Below the pieces are notes generated by a model. It searched no databases, was not told where the DNA came from, and saw only the letters and a list, made by a program, of their open reading frames with translations. The position numbers and the translations under genes were made by a program. From an uncultured Bacteroidia bacterium (GTDB taxonomy: Bacteria; Bacteroidota; Bacteroidia; Bacteroidales; UBA932), in assembly GCA_902767465.1 (NCBI GenBank), contig CACXHM010000113.1, positions 1 through 30,493 on the forward strand: a stretch of 30,493 nucleotides of DNA, in the 5' to 3' direction. Below, piece by piece: positions 16,633 to 24,746 of this stretch (positions are counted from its first letter, which is position 1; every line of letters starts with the position of its first letter).

Positions 16633-19422
16633 ATGTGCAAAACAACTATTCTCCGGATATTGCCGCTGTTCCTGCTGGCGTCCGGACTCTTCTTCATCGA
16701 TTCCTGTAAGAAAGAAAAGCCTTTCGTGCATGTCAAGGGCATCGAAATAGATCCGCCTTCACTTGAGCTTACCGAGGGTGAAACTCAAACACTCACAGCC
16801 ACAGTCCTGCCCGACAATGCAGACGACAAGATCTTCTACTGGTCTTCTTCAGACAACCAGGTGGCGTCTGTAAGCGAAAACGGCGAAGTGTTCGCAGTCA
16901 AGCCAGGCACCGTGACCATTAAAGCAACCGCCCGCGATAACGGCGTAGAAGGGATCTGCAATGTGACGGTTATCAAGAAGATTATAGCTGTATCTTCAGT
17001 GAACCTCGACAAGGATGAACTCACCCTTACTGAAGGTGAAACCTATACTTTTTCCGCTACGGTTCTTCCGGAAGATGCCGACGACAAGTCTCTCACCTGG
17101 ACCTCTTCCGCGACTGAAATTGCAACGGTTGACGATAAGGGCGAAGTTACCTCCCTCAAGCCGGGCGAAACAGTCATTACGGCTGCGTCCGTGTTTGATC
17201 CCGAAAAGAAAGCGTCCTGCACCCTTACTGTGGCGAAAAAACTGATTCCGGTCGAGTCCGTCTCCCTGGACAAGACTTCCTTCTCCCTTACAGTAGGACA
17301 GAACTACACTCTTACCGCATCGGTACTGCCCGACAATGCTTCCGACAAATCGGTCACCTGGGAGTCCAGCAACATTGATGTCGCAATGGTTTCTGCCGGC
17401 AAGGTAGTAGGCTCCGGAGTCGGCACGGCAGTTATCACCGCCAAGAGCGTGTCCGACCCGGACAAGACTGCATCCTGCACCGTAACGGTCGAGAGCGATG
17501 TCGTGGATGTGACCGGTATCTCACTTACGCCCGCTTCCGCTACGATTGAGGTCAACAAGACCTGTACCCTTACAGCTTCGGTTGAGCCAGCCAACGCTAC
17601 CAATCCCAAAGTACGCTGGGAAGTTTCTCCTGAAGGAATCGTTTCGGTTGATGCCGCCGGTGTTCTTACCGGCATAAAGACGGGCTCAGCCACAGTTACG
17701 GCTACGACCCAGGACGGTGGTTTCAGCAAGAGCTGCGAAGTGACGGTCGTCGATAATGCCATTACTGCCATAACTTTCGAAGACTACTCTTCAACATCCG
17801 TTCCGGTTGAATATGGTTCTTCACGTGAGGTTCAGGTTAAGATAACCCCTGCAGACGCCTCCAACAAGGAAGTGACATGGACCGCCGGCAATGGAATCCG
17901 CATCAGTTCTTACGGAACCGATGAAAGCGGGGCCCCAAAAGCCACCATCATATTCGACAAGGGTCTTACCGGGGAGTATGATTTGACCGCTACTTCCGTG
18001 GTCACCACGGACAAGAAAGTTTCACAAAGGTTCAAGATCTGGTGCAATCCTTCTGCCATTTCTGTCCCCCCTGCCTATGTTTCGCAGGGAGGTACGTTCA
18101 AACTGGCACCTGTATTTACGCCCAGCTATACTACCGAAAAAGATCTGAGCTATGAATCATCCAACACGGATGTTGCTTCAGTTTCTGGAACGGGTCTGGT
18201 AGAAGGCAAGTCTATTGGAACGGCAACGATCACAATTACCAGCAAGGCTGCGCCCTCCGTAAGCACGACATGCGAGGTTTCCGTTATCACCGAAAACAAG
18301 GTCATAATCAATGGAGGAGATCCGATCGTTTATGAGACCGGCAAGCTTGCCGATGCCATCGGTTCCTCCACCGTTACCTCCATTGCGTGGACACAGGGCC
18401 TGCTTAATGAGGATGATGTGGCCGCTTTCAACGAAAAATGCCGCGGGACTGCTGTTAATGTGGACATCAGCAAGGTCGGTTTCGTGTCAACGGGTAAAAA
18501 ATACAAGATTACCGGTTATTCAACAGAGTATTCATTCACTTCAGGAGAACTGCCTCCTGCGATGCTCGCCATCTTTACGAAAATGTCGTCCTTAACTCTT
18601 CCTCCTGTGAGTACTCTGGGCAACTACTCCATTGCCCGCACTGCTCAGTTGAAGACGCTCACTTTACCCACCACGGTTAACCGTATAGGCAGTCAGGCTT
18701 TTTCAAATTCCGGCCTCGCATCTATTGTGTTGCCCCCGTCAGTCAAAATCATTGACGGATATGCTTTCAGCAACACTCCCCTTGAAGGGACCCTCGACCT
18801 GCGCTACGTTGAGAAATTGGGAAGTGAAGTATTCAGCTCCGCTAAACTTAAGAAGATTATTTTCGGCGCCGCCCTCAAATCATATGGCTTCAACGCTATT
18901 AGCGGATCAGTATGTAAGGCTTTGACAGCTTTCGAATTTGCCGAAGACAATGCCCTGTTCAAAGCTGTGAACGGATGGCTCTTATCCAAGGACGGGACTA
19001 CGCTCTATCAGGTGCCAATGAACTCCGCCGGGGCCACTGGCGGCGTTTTAATTCCCGAAGGAGTCAAGACGATCATGGGCGGAATCTTCTGGGGATTGAA
19101 TGTTACCAACGTCGCGTTACCCGAAGGCCTTGAGTCTATCTCCGGGATGTATGCATTCGGTTCATATAAGGGAACCAGCCTTGTGCTCCCTTCTACACTC
19201 AAGACTATCCACAGTCTGGCCTTCAACTATTCCACTAGTCTGAAAGAAGTAACCTGCAAAGCTGTAACGCCTCCTACTGTTACCGACGGTTATTATGAAA
19301 TTGCGATATTCGGCAAGGATGCCCCAATCGAAAGCATCTATGTTCCGGCAGAATCCGTAGAGGCTTATAAGAAAGCAGCCGGCTGGTCAAAATGGGCTGA
19401 GTTCTTTAAGCCTATTCCGTAG
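16633..19422 (+). CDS. Surface lipoprotein with Big_2 repeats and BspA-like leucine-rich repeats
   Basis: 929 residues. A lipoprotein signal ends in FIDSC (cysteine 25). About six bacterial Ig-like (Big_2) domains of 80-90 residues follow (about 34-555); the first four are clearest, each with TLTATVLPDNA-like, W-x-SS and SVS/GxVxxxxxGxxxIxA blocks and ending in CxVTV. After a linker with a divergent region (about 556-650) come leucine-rich repeats of the BspA/LRR_5 type (about 660-929), with units such as LTLPTTVNRIGSQAFSNS and LVLPSTLKTIHSLAF. Such proteins are usually cell-surface adhesins or ligand binders; the ligand is unknown. The gene stands alone between a promoter and a strong terminator. 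Confidence 0.9.
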   Translation: MCKTTILRILPLFLLASGLFFIDSCKKEKPFVHVKGIEIDPPSLELTEGETQTLTATVLPDNADDKIFYWSSSDNQVASVSENGEVFAVKPGTVTIKATARDNGVEGICNVTVIKKIIAVSSVNLDKDELTLTEGETYTFSATVLPEDADDKSLTWTSSATEIATVDDKGEVTSLKPGETVITAASVFDPEKKASCTLTVAKKLIPVESVSLDKTSFSLTVGQNYTLTASVLPDNASDKSVTWESSNIDVAMVSAGKVVGSGVGTAVITAKSVSDPDKTASCTVTVESDVVDVTGISLTPASATIEVNKTCTLTASVEPANATNPKVRWEVSPEGIVSVDAAGVLTGIKTGSATVTATTQDGGFSKSCEVTVVDNAITAITFEDYSSTSVPVEYGSSREVQVKITPADASNKEVTWTAGNGIRISSYGTDESGAPKATIIFDKGLTGEYDLTATSVVTTDKKVSQRFKIWCNPSAISVPPAYVSQGGTFKLAPVFTPSYTTEKDLSYESSNTDVASVSGTGLVEGKSIGTATITITSKAAPSVSTTCEVSVITENKVIINGGDPIVYETGKLADAIGSSTVTSIAWTQGLLNEDDVAAFNEKCRGTAVNVDISKVGFVSTGKKYKITGYSTEYSFTSGELPPAMLAIFTKMSSLTLPPVSTLGNYSIARTAQLKTLTLPTTVNRIGSQAFSNSGLASIVLPPSVKIIDGYAFSNTPLEGTLDLRYVEKLGSEVFSSAKLKKIIFGAALKSYGFNAISGSVCKALTAFEFAEDNALFKAVNGWLLSKDGTTLYQVPMNSAGATGGVLIPEGVKTIMGGIFWGLNVTNVALPEGLESISGMYAFGSYKGTSLVLPSTLKTIHSLAFNYSTSLKEVTCKAVTPPTVTDGYYEIAIFGKDAPIESIYVPAESVEAYKKAAGWSKWAEFFKPIP

Positions 19423-19455
19423 GCTGCTCTCGTGAAGCTTTAAAATCAGTTCAAT

Positions 19456-19508
19456 AGAAAGAAGGTGATTATCAGTCTCTTGACTTTTAATCACCTTCTT
19501 TTTCTTTC
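19456..19508 (+). terminator. Strong terminator after the BIG2 lipoprotein gene
   Basis: A 13-bp stem, AAGAAGGTGATTA with TAATCACCTTCTT, surrounds a loop of about 15 nt and is followed by TTTCTTT. It begins 34 nt after the stop codon. Confidence 0.85.
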
Positions 19509-19535
19509 ATTGATATGCTATAATAATTACAAACT

Positions 19536-19566
19536 TTATCTCTGGTGGCATTTTCACCAGAAATAA
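19536..19566. repeat. Second copy of the CTCTGGTG palindrome
   Basis: TTATCTCTGGTG (19536-19547) and CACCAGAAATAA (19555-19566) form a 12-bp stem with one mismatch and a 7-nt loop. It resembles the hairpin at 12755-12788 in core sequence and in the AAA(C/T)TATTG that follows at the same offset. A separate terminator already stands upstream, so its role as a terminator is not required. Apart from this hairpin I see nothing clear in 19510-19689. Confidence 0.5.
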
Positions 19567-19689
19567 TCATTTTAAATTATTGTGATAGAAACAGTTGCCA
19601 ATCAGCGAGAACCTGCGCAAAAGTTTTGGACTTGGGCCAGATTCGTTTAAGGTGATTACTGTGAAGATGTGGTTTTCAGCAACCCTTTT

Positions 19690-19917
19690 TCAGAAAAGAG
19701 TAGGATGGTTTTCGTCCAGTTCTTTCAGGATATGCTCCATGGTAGCCTGACGGATAAGTGCGCTGCGTGAGCGGACACCGAAACGCTTGCAATACTCATT
19801 TATTGCAGCAAGTTCTTTCTTATTAAAGAATACGCTTTTGCGGATTGTGCGTTTGAGCGCCGCGCGTTCCTTGTCGAGGTAGCGCGGGTCTATACCTGCC
19901 TTGTTTTTCCGTGCCAT
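19690..19917 (-). CDS. Small ribbon-helix-helix-like protein, hypothetical
   Basis: 75 residues, basic N-terminus. A pattern consistent with a ribbon-helix-helix fold is visible: strand RKSVFFN (about 26-32), helix KKELAAINEYCKRFG (33-47), turn and second helix SRSALIRQATMEHILKEL (50-67). Such proteins bind DNA as repressors, antitoxins or relaxase accessory proteins, but no partner toxin or mobilisation gene is adjacent. It ends near the repeated palindrome and starts next to the LuxR remnant, within the low-density accessory stretch. The TATATTTG box ends 4 nt before its ATG, so the message may lack a leader. The function is not assigned. Confidence 0.7.
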   Translation of the reverse strand: MARKNKAGIDPRYLDKERAALKRTIRKSVFFNKKELAAINEYCKRFGVRSRSALIRQATMEHILKELDENHPTLF

Positions 19918-19921
19918 AGTG

Positions 19922-19929
19922 CAAATATA
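19922..19929 (-). promoter_or_regulatory. Bacteroidetes -7 box abutting the small RHH-like gene
   Basis: The minus strand reads TATATTTG, a perfect TAnnTTTG, with only CACT between it and the ATG at 19917. A TTG at 19946-19948 is 16 nt upstream, shorter than the usual 19-21. If used, it would make a leaderless mRNA. Confidence 0.5.
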
Positions 19930-19939
19930 GTAATTCTTT

Positions 19940-20128
19940 TTATATCAATCCCTTCTCCTTGGCTTTGGAAATGAGTTGGGCGGTCTTGAAGGCGTCGAAT
20001 TAAAGAAGGACCTTTTTGCGGTACCACTTGATGGTGGTGAAACTGAGGTGGATTTTGTCGGCAATCTGCGGGCTGGAGAGCCCCGCTGCAATCAGCGGCA
20101 GGATCTGCCCTTCGCGCTCTGTAAGGAC
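19940..20128 (-). pseudogene. LuxR-type HTH remnant interrupted by a stop codon
   Basis: Reading the minus strand from 20128 gives a GerE/LuxR helix-turn-helix: LTEREGQILPLIAAGLSS, then QIADKIHLSFTTIKWYRKK. It runs into a TAA at 20000-20002, after which the same frame continues with FDAFKTAQLISKAKEKGLI and stops at 19940. That continuation is what LuxR regulators of Bacteroidales usually have after KWYRKKLL, so the TAA looks like a nonsense mutation. The N-terminal receiver or sensor part is absent; upstream the frame passes into the 51-bp repeats and meets a stop near 20290 with no ATG on the way. It was probably a regulator gene truncated when the repeats or the RAYT element arrived. Confidence 0.7.
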
Positions 20129-20317
20129 CTGCCCGGACGGATGTTTTCTGCTGGCACGGGCAGGTTTTCTGCCATTTTCCTGCCCGGACGGATGTTTTCT
20201 GCTGGTGCGGGCAGGATTTCTGCCGTTTTTCTGCCCGGACGCATGGATTTTGTCGGTGCGGGCAGATTTTCCGCGATTTCCCTGCCCAGATTATCCGTAT
20301 CTGTCCGCGCCCATACT
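20129..20317. repeat. 51-bp tandem repeats, left cluster beside the RAYT gene
   Basis: Units start at 20129, 20180, 20231 and 20282, exactly 51 bp apart; the fourth is degenerate after its first six bases. Each full unit starts CTGCCCGGACG, has CGGGCAG at offset 28 (able to pair with CTGCCCG) and, in the first two, CTGCC about 5 nt later that can pair with GGCAG. The unit at 20231-20281 is identical to the unit at 21326-21376 on the other side of the transposase gene. Confidence 0.85.
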
Positions 20318-21230
20318 ATTGCGGCCGTGGAAATATCCTGTCAACGTCGTTTAAAGGCAGACGGAGCACCTGCGCAATCTGCTTGTTGGAACTGTTCAGA
20401 CGCTTCTTCATTGAGCGAGCAACTTCCAACCTTTCAGCTGCATCCAAACTACGAATGCCGGATTCAGGATACCAGCTCCCGACTATCTGGAAAACCTCTT
20501 CGTTGGGCAGTTGTATTCCTTCTCCCTTCAAACGGGCAATTTCCACATCGGCCTCTCCCCTGCGAGTGAGCATAGAGAAATACTGATTTGCGCTATTGAA
20601 CAGGCTTTCTGTATGTTTATAATCAACAAAACTACTGCGGAGAATCTGTTCGCTGCGAACCCTGTATGAAGCAGGAAGTTCTATGTCGTGGGACCTGCAT
20701 ATCTTACGGCGTTTCTCTATACTCAAAGTATTCCAGGCAGTACCTTCTGCCATCATACAGAGATTTCCATTGAAAAACAGATTCCCCGATCCCCATGGAT
20801 AACCGTTTGGAGTGCTGTCCAATCGAGCCACATATGCATTCCTGTCAATATAACACACATAGTTTCTGAACTGCCTTAAATCCAGAACTTCATCAACTTG
20901 AATCTTCAACTCCTTCAGCGATGGATTACCTAGAGATAACTGATACCGCCGCATTTTCTCGCGAAGGTCATCAGTAAAAGCATCAACGTTTGAACGGCGT
21001 CCCTTCCCTAATACGTGATGATGATTGTTCATCACTGTGTCATCCAGAACAGCGAGTTCTGCTCGTGCTGCAGATATGGCCACGAGATTGGACCCGACTA
21101 TGAATTCTTCCCTTGTTTTATACAGGAGCCATTCTGAATGCTCCGTAGTTATCAGATAGTACGGCTTTCCAGCCGCGAAGATGCGTTCACACTCCCGCTC
21201 CCGCATCCAAAAATCATTCTTCACGTGCAT
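20316..21230 (-). CDS. RAYT-like Y1 HUH transposase (TnpA_REP family)
   Basis: About 304 residues from the ATG at 21230; an in-frame ATG at 21278 would add 16 residues not resembling the family. The HUH-type metal motif is MNNHHHVLG (about residues 67-75 of the shorter form), matching MPNHVHL of IS200-like RAYT proteins. The tyrosine region is NYVCYIDRNAYVA with PNGYPWGS after it, matching the YIxxNPxxA and YPWSS blocks of this family, so Y127 or Y124 is the likely nucleophile. The tail (about 270-300) looks like a helix-turn-helix (SNKQIAQVLRLPLNDVDR). RAYT proteins cut and move REP palindromes; 51-bp hairpin-capable repeats flank this gene on both sides. Confidence 0.8.
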   Translation of the reverse strand: MHVKNDFWMRERECERIFAAGKPYYLITTEHSEWLLYKTREEFIVGSNLVAISAARAELAVLDDTVMNNHHHVLGKGRRSNVDAFTDDLREKMRRYQLSLGNPSLKELKIQVDEVLDLRQFRNYVCYIDRNAYVARLDSTPNGYPWGSGNLFFNGNLCMMAEGTAWNTLSIEKRRKICRSHDIELPASYRVRSEQILRSSFVDYKHTESLFNSANQYFSMLTRRGEADVEIARLKGEGIQLPNEEVFQIVGSWYPESGIRSLDAAERLEVARSMKKRLNSSNKQIAQVLRLPLNDVDRIFPRPQ

Positions 21231-21301
21231 AACACATCTATTTTCCACAAATAAGCAAAAACTTCTTCTTGATTGCAAGAAAGATCAGATTTATTTCTCA
21301 C

Positions 21302-21486
21302 GCGGGCAGGATTTCAGCCATTTTTCTGCCCGGACGCATGGATTTTGTCGGTGCGGGCAGATTTTCCGCGATTTCCCTGCCCGGACGGTTGTTTTTTGTT
21401 GGTGCGGACAGGTTTTTCGCCGTATTTCTGCACGAAAAAGGTATTCTCCCTATCACAGGACGGGGTTTCTGCATGCGCGGGCAGGG
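21302..21486. repeat. 51-bp repeats, right cluster beside the RAYT gene
   Basis: Units start at 21326, 21377 and 21428 (degenerate), with the tail of another from 21302 in the same 51-bp phase. Orientation is the same as in the left cluster. The unit 21326-21376 equals 20231-20281 base for base, and similarity extends to about 80 bp. The unit at 21377 has CGGACAG instead of CGGGCAG. The rest of 21231-21633, which has no gene, holds the transposase upstream region, these repeats and the hairpin at 21492. Confidence 0.8.
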
Positions 21487-21491
21487 TAGAA

Positions 21492-21522
21492 GAAACCCGG
21501 CGTAAGAAAACGTCGGGCTTTC
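21492..21522 (-). terminator. Terminator-like hairpin downstream of the TSCPD gene
   Basis: GAAACCCGGCGT (21492-21503) pairs with ACGTCGGGCTTTC (21510-21522) with one bulged base and one wobble, loop AAGAAA. On the minus strand it is followed by a T/C-rich run. It would end the lon-to-TSCPD transcript. Confidence 0.6.
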
Positions 21523-21633
21523 AACAAATATCGGGGAACCTGGGCGTAGTGAAGGCAGTCCGGAGCATTCGCCGATGAGTATTTTTGCGAGGCGGAGAAA
21601 GACTCCGGCAGTCGCAGAAAGGGCTGTGCGGGC

Positions 21634-21936
21634 CTACCCAAGCACCCTTGTGATAATCCGCGAAAGCTGATCGCTGCAGGAAGTACCGCGCATGGCACAG
21701 TTCACTCCCGCTAGGGTGGCGGCAGCGCGACGGGCATCCTGTCCTTCGAGAAGGCGGCCGATTGCCTGAAGGTTGCCGTTGCACCCCTTCACATATTGCA
21801 GATTATGGATTTTTCCGTCCACCAGATCGAAATCGATTTGGCAGGAACACACCAGAACGGAGGGCTCGGCCGTTATATGCCGAACCCCGTCCCTGGTAGT
21901 GTCAACCAATATTTTAAAATCGTCTCCCAGCATCAT
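21634..21936 (-). CDS. TSCPD domain protein
   Basis: 100 residues. The conserved core is readable: VLVCSCQIDFDL, DGKIHNLQYVKGCNGNLQAIGRLLEG (given as its core GCNGNL), and GTSCSDQL near the end, which corresponds to the TSCPD signature. The domain also occurs at the C-terminus of class II ribonucleotide reductases and as stand-alone proteins of unknown function; cysteines suggest metal or redox binding. The start ATG overlaps the M16 peptidase stop (ATGA), a second ATG following directly at 21933. It is the last gene of the lon operon. Confidence 0.8.
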   Translation of the reverse strand: MMLGDDFKILVDTTRDGVRHITAEPSVLVCSCQIDFDLVDGKIHNLQYVKGCNGNLQAIGRLLEGQDARRAAATLAGVNCAMRGTSCSDQLSRIITRVLG

Positions 21937-24746
21937 TCTGCAGGAACCATTACATACTCAATCTTATTGTCTCCTCCAGCCACAGCAGCGGCGACTTCCC
22001 TCACCTTGGCAGGAGTAAGTGCCTCGACGGCAGCTGAGTATGCTGCATCTTCGTCGCCATAACCTTCGATGACATTACGGATCTGACGCAGCCAGTAACC
22101 GTTGGTAATCCGCCTTTCGGGAATGTTCTTCTTGAGGTTAAGAACGGCCATCTGGAACTCTTCGTCTGTAGGACCCTCGGCGCAGAACTCTGCAAGCTGA
22201 CGCTTTGCAACAGTAAGCAGGGTATCGCAAAGCTCAGGTTTGCACTGGAACTGCACCATGAAAGTCGCCTGCTCATTGGGATATTTCTGCTGCCCGCCGG
22301 CGGTGTGTGCACCATAGGTTCCGCCGATTTCTTCGCGAAGCGAAGCGACATACCTCATATCCATCACGAACGACATAACATCGAGAGCGGCCTCGACATC
22401 GCAGTTGTAAGTAACAGGGGCATGATAGTAAAGGAACACGGTACTCTGGGGTGTCTCCATCTTGGCAGGGTCCAGCTTCTTTACGTCTCCCGTCGCAAGA
22501 CGGTCGTTATTATCAACCCATGCCGGAGCCTTCTTTCCCTTGGGCAGAGACCCTATGTATTTCTCAACCAGCGGCTGTACGCCTTCGGGGGTCACATCGC
22601 CTACGATCACGAGTTTAAGGCCTGCGGCATCGGAGAACATGCGGCGCCAGTTCTTCTCGACAGTTGCAATGCTGGCATTTTCGAGCGTACTCATGTCGAT
22701 GACCTTGTGACGGGGATTGTTATTGTATGCCAGGTCGCTGAAGCCGCGCTGCATCTTGAAGTTGGGTGTGTTCAGAACGTTGGGGAGGATACCCTTGAGC
22801 TGGTTCACGCCAACCAGGTACTCTTCCTCGTCGAACCGAGGCTGTACATACTCCAGATACATGAGCTGGAAAGCGGTCTCGAGGTCTTTCTTGGTAGAGC
22901 TGGCCTGGACTCCGTTATAAAGATTATCCAGAACGGGATTTACGGAGACATTCTTACCGGTGAGCATTTTACTTACCTGGGTACCTGAGAACGATGCAAC
23001 ACCACGGTTCTGGTTATACATGGCCCAGATATTGTCGTCGAAAGAGTCAAGGTCGGCGTCGGGGACGGTGCTGATGCCGCCTTCACGGTAAAGCCGCATC
23101 AGGATCTGGTCTTTCTGATAGTCGGTAGGCAGGACATAAACCTGAACTCCGTTTTTCAACGTCCATACCGTGCTTCCGTAAGGACCGGTGACAGTCTTCT
23201 TCACCTTCGCACCTTTAAGTTTGGAAGCATCCAGGAACTCGCTTGCAACCTGCTCTCCCTTAAGAGGCTTGATGTCGGAGGCTTTTACTTTCTCGAGCAA
23301 TGCGGAAATCTGCTCTGGGGCAGGAGTTGCAATACCATCCTTCTGGGGACCGGTATAGATGACCACAAGGTTCTCGTCGGTCAGCAACTGCGAAGCCACC
23401 TGGTTGATGATATCAACGTTAAGCATATTCAATATCTGCTTTCCGAGCTCAAGATTATCCTTGGGGTCGAGATAAGGAGTCTTGTCGAAGAAATTCCTGA
23501 GCAGAGGACGCACCAACTGGGGGTTCTGACGCGTGGAAGCCTTCTCTGCCGCTGTCTCCATGGCCGATATATAGTTTGCCTTTGCACGGTCGAACTCATC
23601 GGCTTGGAAACCGAAACGATGCATGCGTTCCAACTCGGTGTAGAATGCCTCGAATCCGCCCAGGATATTGTCTTCCTTGAGCGTGACATTACCCATTGCA
23701 GCTTCTACGGCCTCGTAGATAAGGTCTCCTATATAGAAACCGCCGCTGATGTAGGGAGCGTCAGCCTTCGCGGTTATATCGTTGAAGCGCTCATCCATCA
23801 TTTGAGAAATAATACTCTTGATAAATTCCTGCATCACACCGGCAGCAGTTGCGTTGATCATTTCGGGAGCGGCCTCGCTCTTCCAAGCCATTTCAATAGA
23901 AGGAGCGGATGTCTCAGGATCAGTGATTACACCGACAACGGGTTCCTTGTTGGCAGGAAAAGGAATAACAGGCTTGGCAGCAGGATTGGGTTCGGCAGGG
24001 ATGATGCCAAAGACTTCTTTGATCTTGGCTTCGGTACGGTCCACGTCCACATCGCCCACCACCACGACGGCCTGCATATCCGGATGATACCAGGTCCTGT
24101 AGAAGTTGTGGAGACTCTCAGGTTTGAAGCCCATGATGCTCTCCTCGAGACCGATGAGCGTGCAGGACGCATATTTGGTATCGCCGAAGTAATATGGAAG
24201 CGATGCTTCGAAACTGCGCCAGGAGGCGTTGCGGCGCTGGCGACGCTCCTCACGGATGACTCCGCGCTCCGCATCGATTTCTTCCGTAGCATTGGTCACA
24301 AAATGAGCATATTCACAAAGCACCATGAGACAGGAATCAACCACGGTGGCACGCTCCACAGGAATATTGTTCAGCATGTACTGGGTTTCTTCAAAACCTG
24401 TGGAGGCATTGATATTGCGCCCGAACTCGGCACCTATGCTCTGCAGCCAATTAAGAATTCCCTTACCCGGGAAATGCTCGGTGCCATTGAAGCACATATG
24501 CTCAAGGAAATGCGCAAGACCGTCCTGGTCGGGAGTTTCCTGAATGGCACCCACATTGGTGGCAAGATAAAATTCCGCACGGCCCTTGGGGAGTTCATTG
24601 TGGCGGATGTAATAGGTGAGTCCGTTGTCGAGTTTGCCGACCTTTACGGCCGGGTCACCCGGAAGCGGACGGAGCATGGGATTGTCCTGTGCGGACATGG
24701 AGATTGCCGTAACGGCGGCAAAGACCAGCAATATCAACTTTTTCAT
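21933..24746 (-). CDS. M16 family zinc peptidase, secreted (insulinase/PqqL-like)
   Basis: 937 residues. A Sec signal peptide (MKKLILLVFAAVTAISMSAQ) predicts a periplasmic location. The inverted zinc motif is H79-FLE-H83 in LAHFLEHMCFNGTEHF, with the downstream glutamate in ERGVIREE roughly 75 residues later. The length fits the two-lobe M16 type: an active N-terminal half and a C-terminal half lacking HxxEH. Such enzymes digest short peptides. The start lies one base into the stop of the thioredoxin-like gene (TGATG), indicating translational coupling, and the stop overlaps the TSCPD start. Confidence 0.93.
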   Translation of the reverse strand: MKKLILLVFAAVTAISMSAQDNPMLRPLPGDPAVKVGKLDNGLTYYIRHNELPKGRAEFYLATNVGAIQETPDQDGLAHFLEHMCFNGTEHFPGKGILNWLQSIGAEFGRNINASTGFEETQYMLNNIPVERATVVDSCLMVLCEYAHFVTNATEEIDAERGVIREERRQRRNASWRSFEASLPYYFGDTKYASCTLIGLEESIMGFKPESLHNFYRTWYHPDMQAVVVVGDVDVDRTEAKIKEVFGIIPAEPNPAAKPVIPFPANKEPVVGVITDPETSAPSIEMAWKSEAAPEMINATAAGVMQEFIKSIISQMMDERFNDITAKADAPYISGGFYIGDLIYEAVEAAMGNVTLKEDNILGGFEAFYTELERMHRFGFQADEFDRAKANYISAMETAAEKASTRQNPQLVRPLLRNFFDKTPYLDPKDNLELGKQILNMLNVDIINQVASQLLTDENLVVIYTGPQKDGIATPAPEQISALLEKVKASDIKPLKGEQVASEFLDASKLKGAKVKKTVTGPYGSTVWTLKNGVQVYVLPTDYQKDQILMRLYREGGISTVPDADLDSFDDNIWAMYNQNRGVASFSGTQVSKMLTGKNVSVNPVLDNLYNGVQASSTKKDLETAFQLMYLEYVQPRFDEEEYLVGVNQLKGILPNVLNTPNFKMQRGFSDLAYNNNPRHKVIDMSTLENASIATVEKNWRRMFSDAAGLKLVIVGDVTPEGVQPLVEKYIGSLPKGKKAPAWVDNNDRLATGDVKKLDPAKMETPQSTVFLYYHAPVTYNCDVEAALDVMSFVMDMRYVASLREEIGGTYGAHTAGGQQKYPNEQATFMVQFQCKPELCDTLLTVAKRQLAEFCAEGPTDEEFQMAVLNLKKNIPERRITNGYWLRQIRNVIEGYGDEDAAYSAAVEALTPAKVREVAAAVAGGDNKIEYVMVPAE

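Noticed and set aside
16740..18290. Possible DNA repeat or phase-variable array in the BIG2 gene
   Set aside because: The Big_2 domains are similar as proteins, but at DNA level they are diverged, with no short tandem repeat that would slip.
19577..19680. Minus-strand open tail without a start codon downstream of the small RHH-like gene
   Set aside because: About 35 codons, ending in ADWQLFLSQ; no start, no family match and a different frame from the RHH gene. It may be a decayed end of something, but this is not supportable.
19976..20569. 197-codon plus-strand open frame across the left repeat cluster
   Set aside because: It is the 51-bp repeats read in frame and then runs antisense through the transposase gene; no family resemblance and no promoter.
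20129..21486. CRISPR array
   Set aside because: The units are contiguous 51-bp repeats without unique spacers of constant length between short identical repeats, and no cas gene is nearby.
21269..21505. 78-codon plus-strand open frame across the right repeat cluster
   Set aside because: Same repeat-driven openness as in the left cluster; no evidence of coding beyond the period.
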